Assembly: GCF_963855985.1 (NCBI RefSeq) | Contig: NC_087092.1 | Coordinates: 12,586,001 to 12,650,000 of the forward strand | Direction: 5' to 3' | Length of the DNA: 64,000 nt | Source: Ostrinia nubilalis | Taxonomy: Eukaryota; Arthropoda; Insecta; Lepidoptera; Crambidae | Notes under the pieces: generated by a model | Databases searched by the model: none | Told to the model about the DNA's origin: nothing | The model's input: the letters and a program-made list of their open reading frames with translations, nothing else | Made by a program: the position numbers and the translations under genes | Shown here: positions 47,201-61,800 of the stretch, one piece after another | How the letters are laid out: every line of letters begins with the position of its first letter | Position numbering within the stretch: position 1 is the first letter of the stretch

Positions 47201-49414
47201 TAAAATTATTTTATGTAGAGTTCTCAGATTAAGGTAACACTGCCAAAGAATGTTGTTTGGAATGCCTATTTGGTTAACATAGTTCATTAATCTAACTATG
47301 TAGGTCTGTAAGAAAATATCAAGGAATGCCGAGGTATCTGGTTTCTCAAATACAACTTATTTATACAAAAACTACATATGTACAAAAAATATATTAGTTA
47401 TGTTGTAATTTAATCGTATGTATGCCGATTGCCGAATGCACGTATTTTATGAGTTTGTGAATTATTTTTCAATTAACGCAGTTTAGTTGTTTACAAATCG
47501 CACAGTGGGTCTCGGTTGTTTTGTTTTCAAAATACGGGATAAAATGAAATGAGCGACGCATTAGGGTAAAGCTATTTGTACATGCACGTGCTGGGAAAAG
47601 CTGCCAAAAACTAATGCTTTTCGTGTATTGATTTTCAATATATTTATAGTATGAATAGGGAAAAATTAATAGCATAAGTACTTTGGCCCAAGATAGGTAA
47701 TAACGTCATGCTTGTAATGACTGTATTTAAATGAAATAGTCATATTTATTATCTTGGATTCCTTAGTATAATAATCAATTGCAACAGGTAAACAATTACC
47801 TTTAAGACCTATAATTTTCTTCTTTAATAATAATGGTATTTCTATTAAACATTACTTACAAGGTATTATTTTTAAAGCCAGAGTTACATTTGTAGCGACA
47901 TTTACTTACAAAAATGCTTTTGTAAATGCTTTTATGTGCAGCACTATACCTAACTATACATTGCCATGTGGCTGTTATTGTGTCTGTATGTTTATTTATT
48001 ATAGCCATTTAATCAAAAAGGTAACTATTTTGTATTTAGTAGTGCGCAGTTTTAGGGTGATGGGTATCAAAACAATAGGTACTATACTCAGCCCAAAGAC
48101 TCGTGGCAGGTGGTGTCATAATAAAACAGTGCTTATCACGTTTTCTCTCGCACTAACACTGGTTATGGGTGACGTCACACAGAGGCAGGCATAGCGTTGA
48201 TTAATAATACGTAATAATATATAAAATATTGGTGAGTGTGCATCTCTGTTTCAAAAATTACTTATGGCCCCGCCTTCCACGAGTCTGCATCGAGTATAGC
48301 TCTTGGGTCTCATACTCTTCACTTTCTTAAAAAATACTTTGAAATATTCTAATTTCTCCAGTGTTAATCTTGGACTCTGCTAATTGTGTTATGCACTTTC
48401 TCTATCACACAGAACTATAGTATAGGTTTAATTTTATGATGAATGGAGGAAAAGTACTACGAAGCTGCGCCAAAGGTCCCAACAAATCGACCATTGTTCT
48501 TTATTATCAGTGATAAAGCCTACTAATGGACCATTAACACGAGGTCAATCTTGAGACATGTCGCTCAGCCATGGCCATATCTACGAGTGCTGGGCATGTT
48601 CTGGAAACTCAAGGAAATTGTTTGATTCTACTTATATTGATGAGAAATAAAAACACGGTCTCAAATACCTACTTAGTTTAGTTTCGTCATCTAGTATCAT
48701 ACTAGATGACTCACGAATGAAGTGATGTACCAAATATTAAACTGTCTCGAGGATTGATTTCATCTCGGCCCAAAACTGTCGATAGTACGTGACAGTATGC
48801 ACTTTATACGCTTGTACAAAATAATAAATTAAACTTTGATCTAGTAGCTTTCTAAACAAATTACGTTGATTTAACATTGACTCCAAGTTGTATAATCCTA
48901 AAATTGATTTCTTTTTTTTTAAAGTTTGTAGCATATAGAATGTGATTCTTAAGATCACTAAAACGACGAGTCTTAATATGTGTGTAATGTATCTTAAATT
49001 AAATGTAAATCAACAATTAAAATCAGATCATTTACATACTATTCTGAACCACAGCATGGCGCTATCTAAATTTTGGCGCCCAACTTGGTAGCGAAATGAA
49101 ATTTCGATCTGTGTGAAGTTAGTTACATCGCCTTGTTAAAGTTTTATGTCCAAAACGATTATGATGTTGTCTTTGCCCGTCTACTAACACGATAGTTCAC
49201 GCTAAAGCTTCTAAATTGCCCTGTATATGTAGAGATGGTACTTGGATTCAAACGATGATGACCTTATAATTCGTCGCCAACGCCGCAAAGTGGCGAACAT
49301 CATACAAACGGTCAAAAATTTTGTCAAGTGTACAGAAATTCTGCATTCTTCAGGCACTACCTATGTCGCATTTTCGCACTCTAATTTTAGAAAAAAAGGT
49401 TCGTTCCTTTGCGG
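44246..49414. other. RGS7 intron, no recognised gene
   Basis: AT-rich with short open frames only (44652-44858, 46274-46483, 47934-48194 and others) and no domain I know. No transposon ends with convincing target duplications were seen here. Confidence 0.45.
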
Positions 49415-49417
49415 CGT

Positions 49418-49671
49418 CAGGCCGTATACAGAAAGAAAGCTGGAAACTTAAGCGCTTACCAGCGCTTGTCAGCGCTGGTCCGTTCGTTCACAAAGGAAGC
49501 AAGTTGAATGGCATTTTATATGGCAGCGTCCAGCGCTGACCAGCGCGTGTTGAAACTTGTCGGCGCCGTTCAGTGCTTATCGGCGTGCGTTCATATATTT
49601 TTCTGCGCGTGTTACCAGCGCTGGTAAGCGCTTACAAGTTTACCAGCTTTCTTTCTGTATACGGCCTCAGT
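49418..49671. mobile_element. MITE with GGCCGTATACAGAAAGAAAG ends and TCA target duplication
   Basis: GGCCGTATACAGAAAGAAAG at the left and its reverse complement at the right bound a 250-bp unit, flanked by TCA on both sides. The arms continue with AGCTGG and AGCGCTTACCAGCGCT. The core has repeated CAGCGCT and GACCAGCGC units. The 3-bp duplication would fit PIF/Harbinger-like elements, but TCA is not their usual TWA. Confidence 0.7.
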
Positions 49672-49739
49672 GACGAATTAATCCCAAAGTAACTGAGCCC
49701 TATCTCCAGGTGGACTAACATACCTTTTTGGTGCACCAG

Positions 49740-49862
49740 GTGTCGGGGGCGCAGCGCGGGCGCGAGCGGCATGCGGCCCTGGCAGCAGACACCCATGGAG
49801 GTCGGCTAGCGGCGCGCGCGCAGCCCCCGCGCCCGCAACCCCCGCCCCGCCCCGCAGACAAC
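49740..49862 (+). other. RGS7 5' UTR part of the first coding exon
   Basis: GC-rich leader between a candidate acceptor (TTTTTGGTGCACCAG, ending 49739) and the ATG at 49863. The leader frame in register with the ATG stays open upstream, so a longer N-terminus cannot be excluded. The ATG was chosen because the short exon then joins in frame to the conserved exon at 63391. Confidence 0.5.
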
Positions 49863-52800
49863 ATGGAACTCGCCGACGTGCCTCGACACCGACCCCTGGC
49901 CTTCGATAAGGTTAGTTCTTATACCATAAAGAGGTAGTTCTTGGTCTGAAGAACCTGATGGAAGGTTATGATCAGGCCGAAGGTGCAAGTGCACTTCACC
50001 CACTTCCAATCTTCAGCCATACAGGATATTTTGATACAAAATATGAGAGTGAAATATGATTCCGTGCTTCGGAGAAGCTTTTGACCTGCATCTCACCTGA
50101 TGGAAAGTGATGATCAGGCCGAGGATGGAAAATGAAAATGAAGAAATATGTATTTTATAAAGCAGAGATAGGACTGTCACAGTAAGATTACTGAGTGACT
50201 GATTATGAGGATCCATACTAGCGCTACTGAAAGCTGTCTATTTCAATTACTAGGGGCAAACATTTTGTTAAAACTACATAGACAAAATCACCAGACTGGA
50301 CGACTCTACTTTAAGGCTGAGTGAGTCAACTAATTAATTTACCCTTATATGAATCACGCATTGAAAACTTAGCCTAAACAGTTGTTCGTAAAATAGTTTC
50401 TCTACTACTATTGACGCGCCCTTATAGTTACCGATGAAGGGTTAAAATTACTGCGGTTTAACCCTCCGTGCCAACTACATCCATGGCACGGGCGGTCCAT
50501 TATCGCCTCTGACGAAATTGCATGCGAAACGCTGGTTTTTAACGCTGACGTCAGCTGTTGGCGCTGACAGGCCCAGTAATTATAAAATTTCACCGGCCAC
50601 GCAAATTACATTCTTTGGGGAAATTTAGGGCTGGTACACACAATGAGTTTGCAAAAATACTGTTGTGTTCACTTATCTTAACTTTTTTGGGACATTCATC
50701 TTTCTGAGATACGAAGTATGTAATTTACTCGTATTTTATCATTTTATTATTATATAGGTACGATAGATATACAGAAGTTCAGTAGATATACAGAATCAGT
50801 TTAGATAATAGTAGGCAGTGTAGGCATTTAAATCAATGTGTCCAAGATAACGAATGATGAGAAAAAGAAATACATTATAAGTTTATAAGTAGTACCTAAC
50901 TGTATTTATTGTACTAATACTGACGGTTGCGTAGTTAAAGACAAAATGAGTCATGTGTGTTATTAGATCTCTAATTAAATACAGCGATTATGTTTAATAG
51001 ACAAACTACCAAGGTACCAATTTACCTTTACGATAATGTTCAAACGACCGACCCGAGATGCGTCAACCGCAACTTGGCAACAATTTGAATCCATCACGAC
51101 TCAGTTTAAAATTAAAAATTCATCGCGTTGCTGCCAAACCTTTTCCCATAGGGTTGGGAAGAGGTATCATTAATAAAATGGTGCTTTTCATAACGGCGGA
51201 GGCTCTACCATTTATTTTTAACGGCAGTACCTACCGACGCGAATCGATAGCGCTCCGGCGCCTTCCGCACGCCACACTCGCATTCACCACACTAAATTGG
51301 GATTTTCTCGTAAATTTTTAAGGCATCCGTACGCTGGAATATGTCGGACATTCGGTTGAAGGATTCCGTGTGAACGACTGTTTTGGATATGAATAGAAAG
51401 GGTAGTTATACAGCTCTATATCGGTTTAGTAAGCTATTTGTAATGCCGGAATTATTACCTTAGTTGACAAAATAATAGCTACTCATGGAGAACGTAGAAG
51501 TAGGTAGGTATATCATGATTATGATGTTACACACTTCTAATGGTAAACCTATGCCTTACTTAATAAATACGTGTTTCTCTACCTACGCAATTAACTGCAC
51601 TGCACAAAAAATTAGGTTTTTGTTATTCGCTGATTTCTTTTAAGTAGGTACCTAGTTGTATGCAATAAAAAAGCGTGAAATATCGTTTTTCGTCAAGCTG
51701 TCTCATTTCGTGGACCGCACCCAGTTACTTATACAAACATCTACATTGAAGTTTCTTTAAATCAATCTTTGAGAGTGTCATAGATTGCTTTAGTGTGTCC
51801 CATGTAGTAAAACCTTCCATCGGTTTCGGCACTAAAGAAGGATTTTCCCGTAAATGTTTGAGGCGCACGGACTACGTGGCCGAAGGATACGGTCCCATGA
51901 GTCGGCAATCCGTAATAATTAACTACCGCTCCAAAATAGAAAGGTCCACGGTGGCCGAGTTTCTTTTAGGTGTAAACCTAATCTTGTATTTATAGACCGT
52001 CCTGGAATAAGTAATGTTACTTCGGATTTTGGGTTTGGTGTGCTAGTTGGAAATTATAGTTCACGCTGAAATACAAGGTGTCTCAAAAGAAAGTTTACAT
52101 TTAATTAGCTTACTGCGTGACCGCAACAAATCCGAGGGGTGCGGGGGTTATGTCAATCAGTAGCCTGGCTCTTGGGAATTTAGGTGCTATGGAATGTTTC
52201 TCGAGAGCAGACCGAGCGTTGTGCTTACGAGGATTTTACAAAAATGGTGATTCTGCGTCCGTAGCGCGTAGATTTCGCCACTCAAATGATGCGCCAAGCA
52301 TTCTTCTTATTAGGGAATGGGCCAAAAAGATTTAAGAGACCAGTACAATGCTGGAAAAGCCAAAACCTGGGCGACCGAGGTCATCAAGAACGGTAGAAAA
52401 CGTGGAGAGTGTTATCAGTCCGTTCGTGACAAACCGAAACTTTCGATTCGGAAGGGCGCTAGTGCTTTAAATGTGCATAGATCATCATTACACCGCATTT
52501 TGCACAAAGACCTAAAGCTAAACTCCTACAAAATTCAATTGGTGCAAGAATTAAAGCTTACTTACGGTAGCGTACTTACGGTATTTACCTATAAATAGAA
52601 TATATAGTAAATGGTAAACGGTTGGTAAAATCGATCACGTATTTTATACGACTACCTACGAGTACCTATATAAAGTTTGCTTGCACTCATGGATCAAAGT
52701 TAAAGTAGCGCAGCTGGAGCTTAAGGTACTTTCGTGCTTAGTGAAAGCTTTAATTTTTTTATACTTTAAAAGCTTCGTAACTTTTCGTCTTAAGACGAAG

Positions 52801-55800
52801 ACTACAGCTTGTAAGCTAAAAATTAGTTTAATTTATAAGATAAATAGAAAATGCATAGATATAGAGTTGAATGAGAGAGTAGGTTCGCCGAATGGGTGCA
52901 GTGAAACTAAAGTTTAAAGTTTAATGGACAGGGCTTTCGTATTCGGACTCGCATTGAAACTGTAGTTCAATTAGTTACGCTACGTGAGAGTTTCTTCAGC
53001 CGAAAAAACATCTAAACATGTCAATTCAAATCGAGGTCATCGTTATTTTTGATTGAATTAGCCGTTGATTCAATTCTTTAAATTGGTCTCGTTAGTTCGC
53101 CACGACTGCGAATGTGTCTGCCGCGGCCTTGAACGTTCGTGTCGAATGGTCACTCAGCGGGAACCGCGGGTTCAATAACCCCCATTAGTACAATTACATA
53201 AAGGAAGGAACGATCAATTGTCGCCGAGGAGAATACAGCGTTCTAATTACACGTCGTGTTGATGTCTTTGATTTACAACCCAACTACCCACATGCCGCTA
53301 TTATGACCGGCGCGAACGTTTCGCCCTTTGTTGCGAGCGGGACGCGCACAATGGATGGGGTTGAACAATAAACAGTATACATTTGATTCCGGGAACGCTC
53401 GACATTCGTCGTCCAAATTAGTGCTACCCGCGGAATGAGCGCGAGGCTACGGTGGAAAGCGGAATGTTCGTTGTTGGGGCGTTTTTTTTGGGGCATACGG
53501 AAAAGTTTTGAAAAAATCCCTCATAAAATCATGTTGTTAGACGTTGAGGATCTACCTACTTATACGATCAAAGAAAGATGCATGCGTCTCTATTTTTTAC
53601 ATTGAACTTTGTAGCATTTTTAAAGGTAGGTATTTCTGATCGAATGATTAATATCAAAACATTTCCGTTTTAGTTTTTTACGGGCAATGTGCCCAAAAAG
53701 ATCTTTAGGGGTCATTCCATGAAAATCTGTATATTTTCGACGTCATTTTGTCCCAAACTTTTTTAAGATGCTGTTGAATACTTTATCAGTGTAAATTATA
53801 GTTTATTTATTAATTATGTTATGTCTAAAAGGGCCAGTCACTTTATGCTTTATTTTAGGAGAAATTATAATTTTCAATTTTTTCATACTACATTACTCCT
53901 ATTATGACTTTTAATAAAGTATAAAACTTATAACCTTAACATTTATAGATAAGTTAATATACTTCATGTAGTTGTTTTGTTATTATCACTATATAAAAAA
54001 TGTCATTCCCTAACTAGTAACTTAGTACCTAGCGCCGTTTAAAGCTAGGGCCTGACGGTCTAGGGACTGACGATTTGGAGTAAAACTTAACACAAATGCA
54101 GATTAACTTTATAATATAAGATGCTTAATACGATGTGCCGAAAATAGCCGAAAAACCACACGTAAATACCATTAAATTATATACAATTTCCTATTGTAAT
54201 CAATAAAGCTACTCAACTAGGGACTGACGAAGTGACTGGATCAACACATGTTTCCGCAACAACTGGCACGTTTGCACTAATTCAAAAAACGGCTGCCGCA
54301 AAGCCAGTATGGTCTGAGGATAACTTCGTATCGTACTTTAAATGTCATTCACTCTAAATACATAAAAAAGTGCAAAATTATAAAATCAGTGCGTGGCGAG
54401 GGAATGACGCTAAAAGCTGTGGACTCTTTTTCAACTAAAGAAAATCAAATTATTGTTTATTGAAACTGCTTAATATTAATAGAATTTGGTGTAATATACG
54501 TTTAAATAGATTATTCGTTACTTAAAACAAAGGATGAAATTGATGTTTCTGTTAATATGGGTTCCAAAATACAAACTTTTGGAGTACGGACATGCCTAGG
54601 GAATGACGATTTGGGTCATTTAAAAGGAATTTAAGATGTTTGAAAAATAGTTTAAAAAAATATAAATGGGTGATGAATAAAACACATTGCGAGCTGTTAT
54701 TTAACCATTTTGGAATAAAATATTAACAAATATTCCATGTGAAATGTGGCGCGGACTAAGAGTTGACATATTTTTGTGGAATGACCCTTAGACATGATTT
54801 TTCTATGCTTTTCTATGACTCAGCTCATTCTGTTAAAGCTTCTATCTGTTATGAGTTTTCTCGCTGAAACGTCTATTTCTTACTTTTCTTATTCAAATGA
54901 ACTGGGCCTTTCTCATTTTTTCTCCTAGGTACGTGGAATGAAAAATTATAGCTACAAGCAGGCGTTGCTCTACATTTGGCTGGCTGCCAACATGAGGCGA
55001 GACAAAAAGTAGGATGTGCTGGTAGTCGGGGGTCTTTCTATTTTGTACAGGGTGTAAAAGAGAAGCATTTTGTAGTTTACGAGCTCTATTTTGTGAAAGA
55101 AAATTCGAATTTTGAATTTTCCGAATCATGGCCGACTAGATTCTTATGACAGATGTCAAAGTGTTAATTTCTTTTTTTATGGCCACTAAATAGGTTGCAT
55201 ACATTTTTTGAACGAAAACTAAACAGTTTGTTAAACTCTTTGTTGAAACCATTTTTAAAAAGTAACGTAAAATTAGCCGCATAGCTTTCACGTATTTATG
55301 AAGAGTTTCATTTTTATTGATGAAATAATTTGAATTTGAAGTGTAGCTCTTCTGTCTAAGGTATACCGAAAGTTACTATTATATCTTTTTAAAGTCTATG
55401 TCGATGTTTTTTTCACAGACATTGCGCTAGCATTCAATCCAATCAGACAATCTCTGACCGCTTTTCTTGTACCGTCCTAAGTAGGGAATCGCGTGAAAAG
55501 CCGACGCTTGGTCGACCATCAATAACTCACCGAGACTGATAAGTAAAAGACGGCGATAACGTTCTGTATCGAACACGACAAATTACAATCACTTTTCTAT
55601 TCGACACATTTTCGATTCGACTTTTTACATCGAATAAGTTATTTTACGCTTTCCAAAAGTCATGGTTAGTCGTATCTGTGCAAATAATTTCTAAAGAAAA
55701 ATATTACGATGATGCCTGGAAATCACGTGTTGGTTAAATTGTCTATTACAACTTCTGTCTCAATTCTACTCCTCTCGCTCGATCACAATGGAATTAATAA

Positions 55801-58800
55801 TGAAATCGTGTAGGTGAGCAATATTTTTGATTAGGACAGCCTGTATAATGATTAATGATACGTGGAAATCTGTCTTAAATCCTTGTATTTATAGGCTGAC
55901 TAGTGTTAGGTACTAAAATGTAGAGTCTTTGTAATGCCTTTTCTACTCACACTCTTGAAATTAAAAGTGTCGCTCTCTAATCACACTTCGCTCGCCCTTA
56001 TTCGCTCGCTCTGAATCGCAATGAAAATCTTTTAATTGCCGGAGTCAGCAAGCAAAGGGTTGATTACAGCGAGCGGGGCGCTCCCACGCTCACCTATATC
56101 TGCAACTGCCTTTTAGGATAGCTGGGATTCAAAGCATTCTAAAATCGAATTTCAAACTTTGTATTACTTTTTTTTTAAATGGGTATGAACCGTATATAAA
56201 TCGATATCTTTTTATTCGATTGTAACATAATATGACGGTGTACGAGTAGTTTTATGTTTGTGTGGAATTTTCCAGGGAGTGGTTTTCCCAAGTTGTAATA
56301 TATTAATGGAAAATTAATAACGAATTATTGTAAAATCTGATAAATATTCAAAGTATTTTAAATGAGAAATCACAATATGTTCTCTGCTCTCTAAATCAAT
56401 AAATAAATACGTACGTACTTGTCGAAACCCCCACTTTTTCTTCCAACCACCCTCAAATCTTCATGACAATTACTGAAAAAGAACATTCCAAGTTTCAAGT
56501 GTTCAGTTATTGCATATTCAGTTTTAATTATCACCTGACTAACAACAAAGGAGGTTGATATTATGTACTTGATACCAAAACACTGCGCCCGAATCGATGC
56601 CCAATCGAGATCTCATCGCCGAACCCTAATATTGTATTCCGAAGAGAATATGTTCAACACAAACAATCTCTGTGTGCAATGAAATGAATAGCGCCAAGGT
56701 TACCAGCCCCCCTAGAAAAAACGCACTTTTTGATCGAATCGAAAATCAAATCCGTCAAAACTCCATACAAAAAAGGGGCTTTTCGATCACTTTTCAACTG
56801 GTTTGCGATTATACTTTGCACTTTGTCTAGACCCATAGATTGTTGATCCAATAAAGTGCACTTACATTACTTACATATCAAAGACATTTATAGTGAAAGT
56901 GCTCAAAAATATCACTTTATTTTATTTCTTGCTTTAATTGCTTACTAAACATAGTCATACGTTCTTTTATGTACTCACCTCTGTTATTGTGATTGTTGAA
57001 TTGTATCGTTACAATAAAGTTGTCAGCACATCAATTTTAATTGCTATTGCAGATTCGTACGTTTCATAACCTCATATTTTGCTTTCTCAGCACATTGTGT
57101 TATACGAAATAAAAACAATAAAATGTTATTTCTGTCTGTTTTGTCCATCTACGCTCTACCTAATAAGCATGATACTTTGGAAGTTACGTACCTACGTACC
57201 TACTTTTTGAATAATAATGATTTTTGCAAAAAGCCCATAAAAGTTTGAGAGAGCTTATCTTGGCGTGTGCTCTCTACAAAGAAACGCATCAAAAACTTAC
57301 CACAATACAAATGAATATAAACGTGGTTTCTAAACCTTTTTCTCTTTCCATTCGACCCCGAAAGAGGCATGTCACGTGATTTAAAATACTGCGAGATTCG
57401 CCGCCCAATCTGCTAACCCTAGGGCGCTGGGCGGGAGGCGCGGGCCCGCCGGGCTGGGCGCGATCGATTCGCCCGTGACGTCACCGCCTTAGCCTTCGCC
57501 TCTAGCCGACTACGGGAATCCACGACATAGACAATCTCAAACGATAAAAAATCTGATCTAGAACTTTCTTATTGAAAGATAATCGTGCGGGTGATAATTG
57601 AAAGCCTCTTTTACTTATCTGGTGACGTATATGACAAGCTAGACTGCTTCAAAATTGGTTGATGTTGATTTCATAATGCGAGGAAAATAGGCGTACATAA
57701 TTATGAGAATATAGGAAAATGCAAGTTCGTAGAAAAGCCTGTAGTTACTCGTATAATTACACACATTGATTGATTTAATGATTCCTGGAATTTTAACCGA
57801 ACGCTGTCAACATGCTTGTTGCGTATTTACAATTCATGGAAGATTAAAAACGATGGCAAAAAGTGACGATAAGCCGCATCAATTAAACCGATATCGAACG
57901 CATCATGAATGTATGAATGAGCTATCTATCGCTTTCTCACAATCCGCGCTGAAGTGGCAAATCTCCCCCGGCCTTAAGTGTCGATCAATCCGACGTCTAG
58001 ATAAATGCGAAATTCCTGAATTGCATTGCAAGTTTTTAAAACGTCTAATCGTGATCTCGGCAAACGACGACCACAATTCTGCTGATCGACAATTTTTTCA
58101 CATAGTCGTTAGGTATAACAGTCACTTCCATTTTAAAATTGGTTAAATCAGACCTCTGTCAGTCGTTCAATGTTGAGCGAGAAATTGTGCATATCACACA
58201 ATCGTATTATTTACGAAAATAGGGCTAAGATCTCGAACTTGATTACACAATAGGCGCCATGTATAACATTTTAAATAGAAATAAGTACAATATCTTTTCC
58301 TCCCACCCCCAAGACAAAGTAACCTTCCATGATAGTTAAGATTCCGAAATCGTTTTTATGTAACTACCTACCTTACTCCGTAGACTTTCTCTATGTAAGC
58401 TTAACTAACACCCAACATCAACCAATAACAAAACCTAAATGCACTTCCAATACACTGGCGATTATCAACTGCATTCCACGACGTCAATCGCACTCCACAG
58501 CATCGAGGGCTCTCTCGGATTGAGTTTGACGGAGCTGCATCGGCTTTGTCCTCGGCCCTCATTGGCTCGAGGGCCCTCGGGGATCGCCGCAGGGTCGCCA
58601 GCTCGAGTGCACGTTGACCTAAGGACGCGAATGACGTCATTACAAATCTTACAGCTCAAGAGTTTCAGTAGCTAACGGCAGATATTACGAGTATTGACAC
58701 TGCAGAATTAGTACGCAATGGAATTTGAAGGCATCGAAGGTTTTTAATTAATAAATATTTAATTACACGAATTGATTGATAGTATCAATTTGACACATCT

Positions 58801-61800
58801 ACTGAAGGACAAGACTGTAGAGGTTATTAATTGGCCATCTCCAAATGTGAAATTCTGTACGAAGAAAACGTTATTTAGTAAGCAGAAGTTTTTATGCTCT
58901 ATTCTGGTATATTAGAGGAGTTGGTGTTCCTATATTATTTCAACTATATGTATAGGTACTATAGTGTAATGTAACATAGCTAAACAACATAAATCCCTGT
59001 TCACTCATATTCAAATGATTTTAAGCAAAAAGTCATGGGCTCTACGACAGCTGAGTTTAGAATAAGCTACGAATTACGATCCCCTCCCTTGGATGAACCA
59101 GGGAGTCCAAAGGAAAAAATTGTGTTTTTTTTTCTCTGAACTTTATACAGTCTTATTAATACTTACCTTAAAAATAGCTGTATTCTTTAACTGGACAATT
59201 GCCTGGAAAATGATTTTCATTCGAAAGTTGCGAGCACAGCTTTAGTCTTAAAATCCAGAAGTTTCTCGGTGCATCGGCTCCCTTGTCGAGGGCCCTCTGA
59301 GCAAACACGTCGTTGGGTCGCCCTCGGGCCGGCTCGAGTGCACGTTGACTTAAGGACGCGAATGACCTCATTATAAATCTTAGTTGTCTAACTACTCGCT
59401 TTTAAAGGTTTACAGAAATGCTATACCTACTGAAAAACTATTTGGCTGTAAGTAAACCTTACAGTTCTAGAGATAATCTTGAATTAATATTTCAGTTCAC
59501 TGGTTTTTTGTATGTGGATCAGTCAAGCAACGCACAGAGTAATAAATATTATTTTGATAATCAGGTATCATTTGCTTATCGGTTTCAAGCAATAATATTG
59601 AATTTGAAATTCAAATATTCATATTTTGAGCACATTCAATTCCATAATAGGGGGCACATAAGGGGCTAGCGGCGCAGTGTAAAATGTCCCAAGGATTATT
59701 TATTATTATTTATTTATTATAAGTTCGAAGAGAAAAAAATTGCACGGATTCTCAATATGAGAACAATGATAGTAAGAGAAGAGTCTTATCAAAAGGATTA
59801 AAACCAAGATATAATTAGTATCAAACGTTAATTTGAGGCGCCTCATTTCGCAACATATCATCGACAATACTTTAGAAATGTTCACTACCTACCACATTAC
59901 CTATGATTCAATAAGTGTATTAGTTTGTTCCTACGTGAAACATGCCTGGGTAGGCCATACCTGCAGCGGTAACTGCCAATTTGTGCCGAGTCACTGGCAT
60001 CAAATGACGGCGCGCTTTTATTAAAAGCCATATTGGTATTGACAAACACAATCGTACAATCAATATTATTTTTGAGCAGTTTATTTATATACTTTCAATT
60101 GGTTTTACCTGTAACCCGTAACTTACAATAGTCTGGGTTATAATATTAACTGCAACCATCGACTTACCAATATGTTTCTACTTGATTGTCCGAAAAATAT
60201 ACTAATGCAATTCTGTAATAATGTGTAATCAAAGTGAGAAAAAATATACAAACATTTCACACCACAAGTACACACTCAGTAATGTAGTAGTTTGACCAGT
60301 GGGTACATAACATTTTACCCACTGGAGAAGCCGTATGTACTCATCATCATTTTCATTGCTTTTCAAAATTCACACCTACTTGGTCTTTGACCAGCAGCAG
60401 ACCTCTTTTTATGCTGAAAATTATTTGGTTTTATACTCCACAATTATTTTGAAGTTTGTGTAGCTCTTGTAATAAGCTGCAGCGCATTTGTGCCGAGTCA
60501 CTGGTAACAAATAACAGCGCGCTGTAGGTGACAGCGATATTAGTCCTTGACAGAGACGCACAATCGGCAGGGCAGTGCTGGGAACTAACACCCGTATTCA
60601 CAAACGATGCTTGCTTAAGTGAAGCAGCAAATCGAATGCACGGCACGTTGAATAGAGCTCTGTGATTGGTTTATATGTCACCCTGTGCGTCCACGTGCAC
60701 TGTGAGACCTCATAGTAATGTTTGTGAATACGCGCTTAAATGTATATGAAGCTAAATACTGTGGGGTCTCATAACTGCAATAGGGGCGATATTGCAACGA
60801 AAATGTAGAGTCTGACGTGTTTTCGTCTGTACATCCAGCGCTGAAATAAGCCAGCTAATAAAGATATTATTCAGTGTTCAGCATTACGTAATTGATACAT
60901 TAATTACAGTAAACACTAAACTGTGCAAGTGCGATTAATATCTTTAAAAATATAAAAACAACTGACTGCTTGGATACTAGGAATACTATCGCAACATGAT
61001 ACTTAAAAATTCGACTATAAAAATATTTTTAAGTACTTATATCATGTCAACTAAGACAGAAAACACAATTTTATTCAATTAAGTACACAAACCTTCAACT
61101 GACATTTTGACAAATTGTGTGCGTGACAAACATCTTTACTTAAAATTACCTACTCATTTCTTACTTTTAGAAATAGAAAAACATGAATAACTATTAGTGA
61201 TATCATTGATATACACATTTTATAATGATGTGTCAGTTTTAACTAGGCACTACTTCAAAATAATAAATAGAGTTTTTAAATATCAAATAGTCATCAGCTC
61301 AATATCAACTGATAACTCGAAGCATATCAAATTATAGATTTTCATGGTTATGTAGGTAGAAGGTCTAAAATATTAATACAATGTCATCCTACTAATATTA
61401 TAAATGCGAAAGTTTGGATGTCTGGATGTTTGTTACTCTTTCACGTAAAAACTGCTGAACGGATTTTGTTGAAACTTTACAGCAGTCTTTCCCAAAGTGG
61501 GCGATAACGCCCCCTTGTGGGCGCTGCAGGCTTAAAGGGGGGCGGTAAGAGACCCAGAAAAAAAATCGGGACGTTGTGTAGAGGCTTGGGAGGCATCATC
61601 TACTAGGAGGACTCTTATACACCGACTGAGCTCGACTCTTGACTACAATGGGGGGCGCTAAAAAATAATTTATTCCCAAAGTGGGCAGTAGACTAAATAA
61701 GTTTGGGAACCGATGCTTTACAGTATTATTGTTTATAACCCACATTAGGCTATAATTTATGACGATATGTGACAAACTAAATTTCACGCGGGTGAAGCCG

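Noticed and set aside
60330..60420. Possible third RTE-like tail (CATCATCATTTTCATTG)
   Set aside because: Only the simple-repeat tail and a vague match remain; not enough to call.
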